DNA of 64,000 nucleotides. Origin: Solea solea (lineage: Eukaryota; Chordata; Actinopteri; Pleuronectiformes; Soleidae). The notes below the pieces were generated by a model, which was not told the origin of the DNA, made no database searches, and worked only from the letters and a program-made list of their open reading frames with translations. The stretch covers positions 27,201,914 to 27,265,913 of the forward strand of contig NC_081138.1 in NCBI RefSeq assembly GCF_958295425.1, read 5' to 3'. This document shows, piece after piece, positions 10,727-23,059 of this stretch (positions within the stretch are counted from its first letter, which is position 1; each line of letters begins with the position of its first letter). The position numbers were made by a program, and so were the translations under genes.

Positions 10727-12715
10727 CACAGTAGCCATGGCAACCCAGATCAAAGGCAAACAAGGAGGAAATTGCATCGTCTTTGTCCATCTGACAGAGA
10801 CATGAGCGGTGAAAGCGTGAGCCGGGTCAACACTGCTTGCAGCTTAAATTTCAGATTTTTTTAATTTTTTTATTTTTTTAAATAATTAAACAAAATGTGT
10901 CACTGTTTAACCCGAGAGGCTCCGAGGAACTTTCATTTAAATCATGTGTCACTATGTCTGTCAGGGTCCGTCTCCCCTGTGTGGAGGTATTTGACTTTTC
11001 TATCCCTTATGTTTTGTCGTTAGTCATATGTTTAGTTATGTATACATATCTTCCTTTGTTTATAGGCTCCACCACATGTGTGCACTCACTGAAGTTTCTG
11101 TTGTCAGAGATTAACACACGACTAAATCACTTGTGGTCCGGCAGCGCAGACATGTGAGACACACAGTTACATAAACACAATATTCAGAAGATGCTTTTGT
11201 TTTTTTTTATTTGAGTGCCAGAGAAATCACCAGACACAGACTTTTGTGTCAACGTTGATTAAATGACGACATGCCGATAATAACGTCTCCACGCAAGCAG
11301 CGTCTCTAACTCGGCCTTCATCTAAAAGTGTGGAACTCAAACGCGATTAGACGACGTTCACCCGCCGGGGAGGAGAATTCTCTGAGAATCGACCACAGAG
11401 GAGCTGTTGTTGTCTTCAGAGTGAGTTGTCATATTATGCCTCTTTTAGCAGCGTAATTCACTGACTTGGTTGATTTGGAATGGTTTTGGGTGTAAAAGCG
11501 TTGCATTGTTGGAGACGTGTGGTGTAGCAGTCACAAGAGCGGAGCTGAGCGGAGCTGAACCCGTGACGACTGACTTCATCTCCATTTTTGGTACAAAAAT
11601 GAATGTCCCAACCACCTAGTGTACGTTCCATTCATTCATTACATCCACCGGGAACGACCTGGTCTCAACATCCATCCTGAGTGATCTGACAGTGTACAGA
11701 TCACACGGAACGCTCCCAATCCTGATCACAAATCCATGTTCCGCAGTGTTGTGAAGACGCATGTGACGGCCACAGAAGTGCTCAGCTGACTGATCTGATT
11801 TTTTTTTTGACACAATGATGCTTATTGGCACATGTAGTAATAATAATGTTATCTCACAGTTTACGCTGTAGAACATGTTGGTTCACTCTTGTTATTTCTA
11901 TCACACGGAAAAACCTGGGTCGCGAGATAATTCTTTGTATTCATTTGTTGTTTTATTGAATTCATGAATATTGCAGGCTGCATAATATCCCGAGGCCCCA
12001 CTGTGTTTTTTTTTTTAAATAACATCCCAACTTGAAACTCAAGGAAGTTTTAAAAGTTCATGTCACTTTCCAGGAAGTTAGGTTACAATGTGTGGATGTG
12101 GAAGTTCTCAAATGTCCAATTGTTCTCACGCTCTCCTACGATGTCACGCTTACCTTTAGTGAACCGCTAACTCACGGACAAATCTGTTGTGTCACGTGAC
12201 TAAGCGGTGACACCCGTTTACAATAAAAGTATTTGTGGATTTGCGAGCAGAGCGTCTGCGTCATGGAACGTCTCGCGTTTCATTTAAGATCCCGCGTTAC
12301 CAGATTAGAGCAACCACACTGGCCGTGTGACATGTGCTCTCGCCTTGTTTCACCACAGAATAGACTGTGAAACAAACTCACCATGTCCTTTTACCTGCTT
12401 CAAAGTAAAAGCAATCAAGAATGTCTGTTCACTGAATCCATTCAAAAGGTTTGTATCGCGAAATATTTGCAGGTCAACATTCCCACACACTAAGTCCACT
12501 CACACAGTGTTTTTGATCCAGAGTGGATCCTCCTCGGGTCAGAATGTGCGATATTTGCAGGAATGATGGATGCACGGCTTTATACTGCACAGTCCTGTCA
12601 TTTTAGTTGAGTATATAGAGTATTTTAAAGTATTAGTTATGGCAACTGTCAAAGGCAAAACCCTGTGTGAATCCTTACACAGCATCACGTCATCCGTCTG
12701 TCACTCGACACACAG
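10727..12715. other. Non-coding stretch without recognisable features
   Basis: A T/A-rich low-complexity patch lies at 10855-10885. Otherwise I see no gene, no clear repeat pair and no long simple repeat. Confidence 0.5.
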
Positions 12716-13014
12716 TCTTGTATAAAGTACCTTAAAGGTGATACTTGAGTAAAAGTACAAGTATCTCAGCAGAAAATGACTTTGGTAGAAATTGAAGTCA
12801 CGTTTTTTTCATATTATTTAAGTAAAAGTCACTAAGTTTAAGCTTTAGTTTATTTAAGTAAATTTTAGAAGTAAAAGTATTAATATATATAATAGAGATA
12901 GTTAGAGGGAATGTAGTGGAATGAAAGTAAAAGTTGCTAGAAATATAAACAACAAAGTAAGACATGTGAATTGTGTACTTAAGTACAATAACTTAGTATT
13001 TGTACTTTCAACAC
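12716..13014 (+). mobile_element. Teleost MITE of the 'AGTAAAAGTAC' type
   Basis: The left part ATACTTGAGTAAAAGTACAA and the right part GTACTTAAGTACAATAACTT followed by AGTATTTGTACTTTC are partly inverted. Internal ATTTAAGTAAAAGTCAC and GAAAGTAAAAGTTGC match a fish DNA-transposon relic that I recognise. No coding capacity. Confidence 0.65.
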
Positions 13015-13760
13015 TGACAGTTTGTTCCTAGATGAGAAAATAGTAGTAGAAAACATTAATTCTGTATTATTATGTCCAAAAATAAGACACAGTGAGTTAG
13101 TACTGTGAGCTCTCACGATGATTAACTGCATTCTCAGGTGTACAGTACAGTATTCTGGGTAATTATTGTTGTTTTTTTTGCAAACGCACCAAACGAATCG
13201 CAACGACTCCAATTGACGTGTTAGCAGCTTGACAATTAGACAGATAATAATTCCAGTTGTCTTCACTGTGTGAAGGGCTGTGATTCACATATTTCGGGGT
13301 GTGTACTATACAGAGCAACAAGTCGTACATGTTGAACGATAACGTTTTCATTACGGCTGCCATATGGCGTAACGTCGCGCAGTGTTGGCAGCAAAATCCG
13401 CGTGACATCACCTAAACCTTTTTAATATGCATCGCGTGTTTGTTCATCATTAAAGAAAAAGGCAAAGACAAGTACATTTCTGTGATTTTCTAACTCTGAG
13501 GGTTTTTTTTATCATCATATTGTTTACATTCAACTTTGAATATGATGTTTTGATGTCGTTTATAGAGTAACGACTGCTTCTTCTCCATATGTACGCACTT
13601 AAACCCACTGAGATAACACGATTCACAGTACAGCTTATATGCAGAGGATATTTATAATTATGCAACATTGGTAATATATAGTAGTATTCGCTTCAAATAT
13701 TATTTTTTATTGACTTAAAGACTTTTAATAACCAGTCACACATCTACACACTGGAGCTTA

Positions 13761-14108
13761 AGCCTGCCTCACACTAGAGGATAGTTGGCCAGATTACGGT
13801 CCCAATCTGGCCCTTCTAACAATCGTTTTCGGCTGATTTGAAGAGATAATCTGGTGAAATGATCCTCCAGTAAAGATTAACGGACGCATAACGACGGCGA
13901 CAGACCGCCGCCATGTCTGTTTATATTCCGAAGTCACGTTAAATCACGCGTGTTTCTGCGAGATCCCAAATCCCTGGAAACTCCTCCCTGAAATCGTGTG
14001 GTCCTGTGTCTAATCTGTGCTTTCTCAGGATTAAAAACGTTGAAAGTCGTTTACAGACTTTCGTTGTGTGTGTGTGGTTTTTGAAAATCCTCTGGTGTGG
14101 CGCAGGCT
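13761..14108. mobile_element. 348-bp MITE with 22-bp terminal inverted repeats
   Basis: AGCCTGCCTCACACTAGAGG at the left end pairs with CCTCTGGTGTGGCGCAGGCT at the right end, with about three mismatches over 22 bp. The inside has no open frame of interest. No target-site duplication is obvious. Confidence 0.75.
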
Positions 14109-14293
14109 GAAGAGAGCCGAGTTCAGTAACTGTAAGAGAATAATCTGGAATATTTATTATTTGCAGTTTACAGTGTTTGGTCTTCTGGCAGCGGAGTGAA
14201 GCATTAAACATATTCTTTTGGTACAAAAGACGATTTCAAGTACTGAATTAATTATATCTGCAAAACTCTTTGCTTTTGATGAATCATTTTTCA

Positions 14294-14296
<3 letters not shown>

Positions 14297-14333
<37 letters not shown>
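14297..14333. repeat. (GT)n microsatellite
   Basis: About 18 GT units. Confidence 0.93.
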
Positions 14334-14334
<1 letters not shown>

Positions 14335-16044
14335 CCTTGTTAAATAATCTATAACAGTTTGAACAGTGTTTGCCGCTCCTTAAGATCAAAATCGTAGCGA
14401 CTCTTATGTTTGTCTCGTATTTTAAATGAAATGCACAGCGCTGTATGCAGCAGTTGTGAGTATTTTATTTCTTTATTTCTTTTTTTAAGGCACTTCTTCT
14501 TCTTCTTTCATTTCTGTGCTCAACACGTCTGTTATCTCACGACTACAGGAGTGGCTTACATGGCCTAAATGTGCCGAGAGGGAAACAGAACCGTTACATC
14601 TCATACAAAAGCCCACAACCCCAAAAACCACAAGTAGCAGCTTTTGTCTAAACCCAGAACTCTCCTCCTCCTCCTCCTCCTCTCGTCTGCAGTCCGAACA
14701 CAATTATCTTAATCCACCTGCACCTGCAACAGCTTTCAAAAAAATGCCAAATGAATGAATTCATAATGAAGTAGCTTTATTTTCTTTTTATTTTGTATTT
14801 TCTGGTGTAGTTTCCTATTGTGTTGCAGGGCTTCTTTCACTCCGGATGTCTGACGTAGAAACTGTAACACCACATGCACTTGTGGGTTACTGTATTCTCT
14901 GATAGTTCACATCTACACAGGATGTGCCGACAGAGCTGCTTGAAGGTTGTTTTGTGGTGAAGTGGATAGATTGTTTCCGTGCACTTTGTTTGTGCAGGTC
15001 GGCCTCTCACTGTGTGTGTATGTGTGTGTGCGTGAGAGTCTGTGCGCTGTAAACAAGATTTGCTTCTGCCCTCAAACCATGGCTGACAGAGTGCTCCTGT
15101 GTGTATGACGGCTACACACACACACACACACACACTTTTTTTTTTCCATGGGTTATTGGGTACGGTGGGTTGTCATGGCAACTGCTGAGACGTCGTTCAC
15201 TATGATTCTTTTCCTCTTTCTTCTCGGCAAAGAAGGAGACAGGATGCAAATTGACTCCCCCTAAAGGAACCCCGCACAAATCAAATGGACCTTACTGGAA
15301 CTAGTGGCAAACAAAGAAGAAGAAGAAAAAAAAAAAAAGAATCTTGTTTTTCCTTCCAAAGACACGAAGCCCTCACAAACATTAGGAAAAAAAAGAGAAA
15401 AAGAAAGTGTCTTCTGTTAATTCGGGCTGTTGTTGTTGTTGTTGTTGTTGTAATTATGGTCGATTTTCTCGACACCCAAACACAAGATGACTGACCGAGC
15501 ACAAATGACTGCACAGTCCTGCGTATGGATGTGTTTTTGCTCATGAATATTTTATTTTTCCAAAACAGACTGTATGAATTCATAAATAATGACCAGGCTG
15601 AGCCGAGACCGCGCCATGTTTGTTCTCTCTTGTTCCCGCTCCTCGAGATTTGTCTTCGTCTCTCAAACATGTGCCGTCTGCATGTTTGTCCTCCGTTGAC
15701 CTGAAGCGAAACACATCCGTTATCTGTGATCTGTGTCTGCGCAGAACTGTCAGAGCTGTCGAGGTAATCTGACTGATAAGGCCAAACGCATGCACATGAC
15801 TTCTGTCTTATCTCCCCACCGATAAGTGTTGGCAGTTTGTGTCAAATACACAACATGAGAGCCTCATGTGTGTGTCTGTGTGTGTCTGTGTGTGTCTGCG
15901 TCTGCGTGTGGCCACTGATGTGTGCTGACGGCAGACGTGCTGTGCCGGTCTGGGTGATGTGGTCGGAATCCACTGTCGACCACGCGGCAGAGGAGAAGCT
16001 GCAAAACAGAATAAGGCAGAATTAACAGAAAATATCCTCCAGCT
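14334..16044. other. Non-coding stretch with simple repeats
   Basis: Contains CTC units near 14663-14682, GT units near 15013-15030, (CA)n at 15113-15135, an A-rich run near 15316-15338 and GTT units at 15429-15451. No gene recognised. Confidence 0.6.
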
Positions 16045-16899
16045 CAGTGGTTCTCAACGTTTTTGTACCATGTGTAAATAACATCATTTCCTTTCTCATC
16101 ATCCTCCTCTTCCTCACATGTACTTCAGAGACTGGTATAGTGAAACTAGACTCTAATTGTTTTTTTTTTATATTATTATAATAATTTAAGGGCTTTCCCA
16201 TACCTCAAAACTCACAGTATTTTGCATTTTCACACAAATTTATATCTGAAAGTGGTTTGAGCAATCTGTGTCAAAAATTGGATGTGGGAGGGGCAAAAAA
16301 GTGCACCGCCCACCGTCCAATTTCACCCCGAATGCAGGTTTAACGTAACATGCACGAAAATCGGTACATGTGTAGAAGGTTGGGATTAATAAAGAAATAA
16401 ATTACATTATGACCATGATCCAAACCCAACAGGAAGGCCGCCATCTTGGATTGAATGCTCACTTTTTGGCAATGGGCAAATACTTTAATAGATAAATGAA
16501 GGCGCTCTAAAGTAAACAGTTCCTGCCTATTTTCGCTCACTGAGCGTCACTACTTCATGTCTCCTCACGGTGGCGCTGCTCAAATGAATGAGGGGAAACT
16601 TAAGCGAAAGCTACGCTAAGAGATGCTCCATCCACATTCAATACATAGACTTTATGCACTTCCTTCTCTATGTTGTGGATAAATAGAGAAATCCGGCACT
16701 TTTAACTTTTCACATTAAGATTTTGTTTCCTTCAGTCAGACAGATATCGCGATTTATCGCTGTGATGATTGTCATGCGACATGTTGATTATCGCAGAATC
16801 GCTGTATCGCGATATTATTGGTATCGTGTATCGTGATTCCTACCCCTGATATATACAGTAGAAGAGTATTTCTGGTGGTACCACAGTTTGAGAACCTAG
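16045..16899 (+). mobile_element. hAT-like element with CAGTGGTTCTCAA ends, copy 1, probably with nested insertions
   Basis: The left end CAGTGGTTCTCAACGTTTTT pairs with the right end CAGTTTGAGAACC (inverted). CAGTGGTTCTCAA is a classic hAT/Charlie-type terminus. Shared internal landmarks (CTCATCATCCTCCTCTTCCT, GACTGGTATAGT, TTTCTGGTGGTACCACAG) recur at 27780, 42400 and 44810. Internal TATCGCGATTTATCGC...TTCCTACCCC at 16745-16853 and the CAACAGGAAGGCCGCCATCT block at 16429-16448 look like separate insertions. Confidence 0.65.
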
Positions 16900-17479
16900 C
16901 TTTATAAAGTCACAAAATCCACCAAGTATTGACACGGCTCATGATGACAGGACTTCACGTTATTCAACAAATATAGCCAAGGCCTTACATAGACACACGT
17001 TATACACGTTATAAGACATGTACGGTAAATAAACGAGTGAACGAGAGTAACAAAGGAAGAAAAGAAAGTCAGACGGAGGTGTGGAGAAAATAGACTTCCC
17101 CTGCACACTTGCATAACGGTGACCTATAATACACCGCAACCAAGAAGAAGAACAGAGGTGGGATGGAAACAGTTCGAACGTGTGTATGTGAGCAGTCACG
17201 CACATGTCTGTGGGTGTGTAGATGTGCATCAGCGTGCAGGATGACACGCTGTATTATCAAATGTGGGAGAGAAAAAAAAAGAGCAGTGGAGGTGTGTGTG
17301 AAAATGTGCGCCCACACGCACAAAGTACACACCTGCAAGATTTTGATGTATTGGTTTCCGTCCTTTTTTTTTTTCCCCTCTCTCTCTCTCTCTCTTGCAA
17401 ACGGCGCCGCGCAGACCTGCGTCGATAGCACGTTGCTTTTGCTGCGCTGTTTCGCCCACAAACCCACAATGACAGTGTC
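16900..17479. other. Non-coding stretch
   Basis: Only a TC run at 17379-17396, an A-run near 17271 and degenerate GTGTG units near 17181-17230 stand out. No gene. Confidence 0.5.
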
Positions 17480-18060
17480 ACGGCTGTGTTGTCAGCATCA
17501 ATATATTAGAGGGATTGTTCATCGCATCATTTTCTGATCAAGACGGATTACTCTTCATCAGCGGCGCGCGGAGCCTTCGCTTTGGAGATATGAAATCACG
17601 TTGATGTATCTGATAGAAAAGTGAGGCTGAGAGATTTTAGATTGAGTTCTCTGTGCCTTATTGACTTTTTCAGGCTTGGATCAAATGACTCGTTTTTTTT
17701 TTGTCAGCGCGCACAAATAGCCGCAGGCTCTTGCCTTCTAATTTCTACTTTTTGAGTTATTTGTCTTGTAAAACATAATAGCATTCTTTCAGCTCTTGGC
17801 CATTTATTTTTTTTATCTTAAGTCATCTGTTTTAAATTCCTGGAGTAAAAAAAAAAAATCCTTACATTGGCCCTTCCTCGTATTCCTCTCGCTCATCCTT
17901 TACTTGTGAGCACATTTAGCTGCTGCTGCCTCGAGGAAGGAGAGCAAATTGAGCCTTAAATCCAAACATGTGACATCAGAGGAGAAAAAGGCAGCGCAGA
18001 CAGGCCTCGGACCACCCACAAGCACTGCGGCTTCCCTCTAACTGAATGTGTACTGAATTA
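17480..18060. promoter_or_regulatory. Candidate conserved non-coding block
   Basis: Mostly repeat-free. Includes ATCATTTTCTGATCAAGACG, GATATGAAATCACGTTG, AGCAAATTGAGCC and TGAATTAGACGCTGCC. It reads like a long enhancer. Confidence 0.3.
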
Positions 18061-18377
18061 GACGCTGCCTCAAACCGTTACCCCAGAGCTTTTATTAACC
18101 ACACCAGAATCAAATACATCTGCGGCCTGTTTTGACTTCTCCTCTCCACTCGACAAGCCAGTGTTTCCTGTGTTGAAGAAGTTGTGTGTGTTCAATCTGA
18201 AGGTTTTTTTTTTTTGTTTGTATTTTTTTTTAGAGAGGTCTAAGAAAAACACGGCGTGAGCTTTACGTTCAGACGCAGAGAGTGGGACTCGGTGAGTTTG
18301 TGTATTTGGGGTCGAGGCGTGCGACTCGCTTTCACCACATGAAAATGAAACTTTTGCGTCCAAACAACTCTCCAACA

Positions 18378-18480
18378 GGAGTGTGTGTGTGTGTATTTGT
18401 ATTTATGTCAGTGTGAGGACATTTTGTCTGGGCCCCATGACTTTAAAGAGCTTTTTTTTAGGGTTTAGGGTTTGGCTATA
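18378..18480 (+). repeat. GT-adjacent dispersed repeat, copy 2
   Basis: A GT run followed by ATTTGTATTTATGTC, then GACATTTTGTCTGGGCCCCA and TGACTTTAAAGAGC, homologous to 4998-5040. Ends in TAGGGTTTAGGGTTTGG. Confidence 0.6.
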
Positions 18481-18663
18481 ATCTTACGTTTGAAAGGCGA
18501 CCCGTTCTACCACTGTTCCACAGGAAGCAGCTTTGGATCATGGGAGTTGTTGTTGTCTTGTGTGTGCATTTATACTTTCACAGGGCCAGCTTCATCCATC
18601 AGTGACAAATACACAAAATCAAAGACAACACACTGTTATTATTAGTTCTAGTAGTAATGCTAT

Positions 18664-19036
18664 GGCGTGTTTCCACTAGCTCTACTTGCCTCGGCACGGC
18701 ACGGTTAAGTTGCGTTTCCACGAGGATAGTTCACTGATTGGTCAGAGTGCCGTTACAGGAAGAGACGTCCGACACAAGAATGAAGCCGAACTGTAGATTA
18801 AAGTTAAACAGACTTAACAATCCTAATGAACTTATTCTAGTGATTCAGTTACACTAAAAACAGCTGTTTTACAAGTCAATAGTCACTCGTTTGTGTGTGT
18901 GTGTGTGTGTCATGGCAGTTTCATGCAGCCGTGCAGTAATGACTCCGCCCACATTGAGTAGGTACTACTAAACCGTGCGTTGACGAGGTGAGGTGAGGTG
19001 AGGTGAGGTGAGGCGGTACCATAGTGGAAAAGAACC
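18664..19036 (-). mobile_element. 'TTTTCCACTATA' family DNA transposon, copy B, reverse orientation
   Basis: Left GGCGTGTTTCCACTAG and right CCATAGTGGAAAAGAACC form the ends. GTTTCATGCAGCCGTG and GACTCCGCCCAC are the reverse complements of the landmarks in copy A. A GAGGT pentamer array (18985-19013) has expanded near the right end. Confidence 0.7.
18985..19013. repeat. (GAGGT)n pentanucleotide microsatellite
   Basis: Five to six perfect GAGGT units inside mobile-element copy B. Confidence 0.9.
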
Positions 19037-19188
19037 ACTAAAAGTGAAACAGGTGATGTTAATAAATGGCGACAATGAAAATGAACAAAACAACAAAAAG
19101 AAACTGGCTAATTTAAATTCACTACTCAACAGAATATAAGGCACTTGTCTTTTTCCAAATACACTGGTTTACACCTGAAAAAAGGTGG

Positions 19189-19189
<1 letters not shown>

Positions 19190-19268
<79 letters not shown>
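19190..19268. repeat. (ATT)n followed by (AAT)n: self-complementary trinucleotide array
   Basis: About 13 ATT units switch at about 19229 to about 13 AAT units. The whole array is therefore a perfect palindrome with arms near 39 bp and no loop. Confidence 0.93.
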
Positions 19269-19829
19269 GTGTTTCTTTTTCTCTTCAGATACAGTATGCT
19301 GTTTAAAGTCTTCCAATCAGAAACATAAGCAATGGCAACTCACCTCAATAAAAACACTAATATTTCTCCTGTGATGACAAAGGCAGACCATGTGTGATCT
19401 GTGTTTAATATAAGGTAAGGATACTTGGAACTTAATGGATTTTTTTTTGCACGTAGACTGAAGTTGCAGCACAGATTGCATTTCTTGTCTGGTCTGAGTC
19501 CAAGAGAAATCTAATTGAAACCTAACCTGACTGACCTGACGTGACCCGGACCTGACCCAGTCTCATCCTTCATCCTCCAGCCAGGCTAAGTTCACCTGAA
19601 CAAACAGGCTTAAGTTAGGTTAAACCACAGAACAATTAGTTTGCGCACTTGGGCGTAATTATGTAAACATAGACAGAAGATGAGTTTTACTCATTAAAAT
19701 AAGCTACTACCGCCATGTGAATATACAGTAATATGTTGTCTTTGTATTTTGATGATTTAAGAAACATTTCTGAAGTGACGTGACAAATCGAATTCTCATC
19801 ATTATCTTTTTTTTTATTATCTTAATACA

Positions 19830-20160
19830 CAGCAGCGGACAGATTCCCACAGTTTGATTTGCCACTCTTTGCCCCAAAGGCGTCGCTCTCCTCAGACAAT
19901 AAATGAGCAGCAATAACAGCGTTTGTAACAGTGGTATTGATTTTAATCGCCGCGATAGTTGCGCTGCTTGGCCTGCTTTTATGAACAGCCATAAAATAAC
20001 AGGGCCGAGATGACCTGGATGCTTTCCATGTATTACAATCAGATTTTATGAATTGCCCCATTACCCACCTTTCCACCGGTTACATTTGGAACATTAGCAA
20101 TTATTTTCACATGGGTCACACTCATAAAACCAATAATCTGGTGATTTAAGACCTTGGCAG
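19830..20160. promoter_or_regulatory. Candidate conserved non-coding element (strongest by eye)
   Basis: A repeat-free block packed with factor-type cores: GACAATAAATGAGCAGCAAT, TTGATTTTAATCGCC, ACAGCCATAAAATAACAGGG, TGTATTACAATCAGATTTTA and CCAATAATCTGGTGATTTA. The texture is that of vertebrate developmental enhancers. No splice-flanked open frame. Confidence 0.4.
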
Positions 20161-21935
20161 AGGAGCTGGGCTGCAGGCTTCCACTTTCTCTCTCTCTCCT
20201 TCTTGGGAAAGAGACTCCTTCACTTGTGAGACTTGAGTTTCTGTTAGATTCTGCAGTGTACACACATGAGGATTTCCATCATGAGCTTTACAAGTGAGTG
20301 ACAGATATGCCAGCAAATCAGTGCCAGCGAATCAGTGCATTCAGCCCAAATCAAATGATTGTTTTTTACAGTATTTAATTTAAAAAAATCTTATTTATTT
20401 ATCTATCTAGCCACAGGCGAATTGGAATCATCTAAACAAATGTGATTTCATTTAATTTACACATAAATGCAGCTTTAAAAAAAAACGTTATACTGAACTA
20501 AGATAAGCAATAACTAGACCATGGTTAGAATAAATAAATACGAAAGGTACAATACATGTTTATCTGTTTGTCTCCTGTCTCCTGATTGGTTGCACGGCTG
20601 CACGTTTTGATTGTCGATTATTGGCGTGATTTGTTCTGCGCTTTTATTTTGGCAGATTCTTTGAACAGTGCGATTTCCAAAACTTTGACAGTGAAGCCGC
20701 TTTCTTTGTATAGCACTGTGTGCATTAGAGTCCGCTCAACTGTAAGTAAACACTGGGTTTGCTGCAGAGACTCTATTTTCTACTTCAAATCATCTCAAAA
20801 CATGTAATCACGTAGCTCCTCACTGCTACGTTAGGTGCAAACACGTAGATCTGGAACTCTGAGGCAGGACACTGTGAGCTTATGGTGATTAATAGTATGC
20901 AGAGAAAACTCCTGATGACTGACCACTGACAGGTCACAGATACTCACCTGGGCCAGAGTGGAGGGATGAGAAGAAGATGAGATGAAGTGAGTTTGGCAGG
21001 AGGAAAGAGTAGATTAAGGCAGTAATTCACATGTTTAACATGTATTTTCTATGTGAATAATATTACATTTCAATCTTATATTCATACACTTTACTCCTGA
21101 ATTACATCTGGTCTTGACTTGGTGTCACCAAAGTCAATATTTGGCCCTGGATACCCCTGCGGTCTTTCCAAAACCAGTTTAGTGATGCACCATAAATGTT
21201 GCTTGAACTGCAGTCTAACCAAAAACTGCCACTCACTCAAGCCTGAAGAGTGCCGAGTCTTTTCCTCGTCCACAAAAAGACACAAGACGGTGTCCTGCCG
21301 GTGGTTATTTAAAGATAACTCTTCTATTCCTGACGTTTCTTGGGGAGAGCCAACAATCTTGGAGCCTTTTTTTGATCTTAATTTGCCTTTAAGTGTGGGG
21401 AACATGCACAAACGGCAGCGAAGCATGTGCAGAAAGACCGATTAAGACGCACGTACGCAAACAGTTAAATGCACGCAAAATGGCCACAGATATACACACA
21501 CACACAAAGGAAAAACCCACATGCACAGAGTGTGGTCCAGCCCTTGGCTCCAAAGCCTGTAATGTAGCCTCAGTGAAGGTCTACCGAGGAGGCTGGAGCA
21601 GTTAGCCACGTTGGCCTGCGGTCTCATTCAGACAACCACCTCGCCTTTGCCAGCAACCCTCAATGTTCAGTCACTGGGTGGGATGGTCAGGAGATCTAAT
21701 CCAGCAAAGCAGAGGGTGGAGGTTTGAGGAGAACTCCTAGATGTGGTGACTGTGGGACACCGAGAAGAACTGTCACTTATTTGGTGCCACAAAAAGGCAA
21801 AGGTGGCCTTTCCTGTTCTCCACGCTGGTCTCTTGCTGATGAGTGGAGCTCACCACAGGCAAGACGCAGCAAAAAAAAAATCAAAGTCCATGGAGAAAAC
21901 TTTATAAATCCTGTCATTTTCAAAACAACAAACAC
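20161..21935. other. Non-coding stretch without recognisable features
   Basis: I compared both strands with known families and found no gene, no repeat pair and only a short CA run near 21498-21507. Confidence 0.5.
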
Positions 21936-22325
21936 TTTAAGGTCCAGTGTGCAACATTTAGGAGGGTTTACTGCCGGAAACTGAACGCACTAGCCATATG
22001 TATGTTTATACAAGTGTATAATCACTTTAAAATAAACGTTGTTTGGTTTGCTCAGAATAAGAAGAAGACATTTTATGTGTAAAGGCAAAAAAAAACCAAA
22101 AAACCCTCGCTTTGCAGACACCAGTGTGTTGTCTCTCCATGTTTCCACAGTACAAATGAGGAAGAATGACATCTTTGTTGGTATGTGAAGGCCGCTGTAC
22201 AGAAATATTTCAGCTCACGCAATAGAAACAAAGACGCGTTTGTATATCGCGGAAAAAGTGAGTAAAGTCCTGCAATCTGTCGCGTCACCATTAGATGTCA
22301 CCACTTCCTCGCCACTGGACTTTAA
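21936..22325 (+). mobile_element. 390-bp MITE with TTTAAGGTCCAGTG termini
   Basis: The left end TTTAAGGTCCAGTG is mirrored by the right end CACTGGACTTTAAA. Internal landmarks (GTGTATAATCACTTTAAAAT, CCATGTTTCCACAGTA, CACCATTAGATGTCACCAC) are those of a very common teleost element. A truncated copy is at 30207. Confidence 0.8.
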
Positions 22326-22389
22326 AAAAACAAAAAAACGCTTCAAATCGGAGCTCACAGAGAACAGATGTGGATTCTTCTCAGTGTCC

Positions 22390-22392
<3 letters not shown>

Positions 22393-22420
<28 letters not shown>

Positions 22421-22428
22421 GCGCGCGC
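22393..22428. repeat. (CA)n(CG)n compound microsatellite
   Basis: About 14 CA units followed by GCGCGCGC. Alternating purine-pyrimidine throughout, so Z-DNA-prone. Confidence 0.92.
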
Positions 22429-22610
22429 TCACTGTACCACGTTGGCTTCCTCCATTTACACAATACACCTACCACAATGACTTGGCACGGCCAACGCTAT
22501 GTTTGAGCATATATTTACTCCCCGGCAATTTACTGTGGGGCTATTACAGCTCATCGTTTATGCCAATGTGGCATTGCAGAAGGCACCACTCCCTGTCTGT
22601 GAGTCCATCT

Positions 22611-22636
22611 GTGTGTGTGTGTGTGTGTGTGTGTGT
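22611..22636. repeat. (GT)n microsatellite
   Basis: About 13 GT units. Confidence 0.92.
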
Positions 22637-23059
22637 CCAGCCGGTCAGAAGACATATCACATGTTTTAACTCAGAGTACGACTGTCGACACATCCTGGAT
22701 GCATCGCCTGGAACCTGCATGTGTTGGATCTAGCTTTACTAGCACGAGTAAAGAGAAACCATTTAATGTGACAATCAGTATTATTGTTGCATCATTGGAG
22801 GCTAAAAAATAAAAAAAAAAGAAAGAAAAAGAGTTTCCCCGTAAAACTACAGCTGGCCAGAGGACATCGTCTGAGGAGACTGTCTCTAATCTAAACGAGG
22901 ACAGAATGCGTTCATGCATGTTCAGGAATGTGACCACATGTGTCCTCAAACCACGTTCAAATGTGGTTTCTGTGATCAGATCTGAAATCAGATTCAGGAA
23001 ACGGTGTCTGCGTTCAGACCTGTACTTAAAGCCGCCGCCGTGTAATCAATTCACTCGGG

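Noticed and set aside
15281..15670. 129-residue open frame on the - strand
   Set aside because: Made of GTT/AAC and A-rich simple repeats, with no domain.
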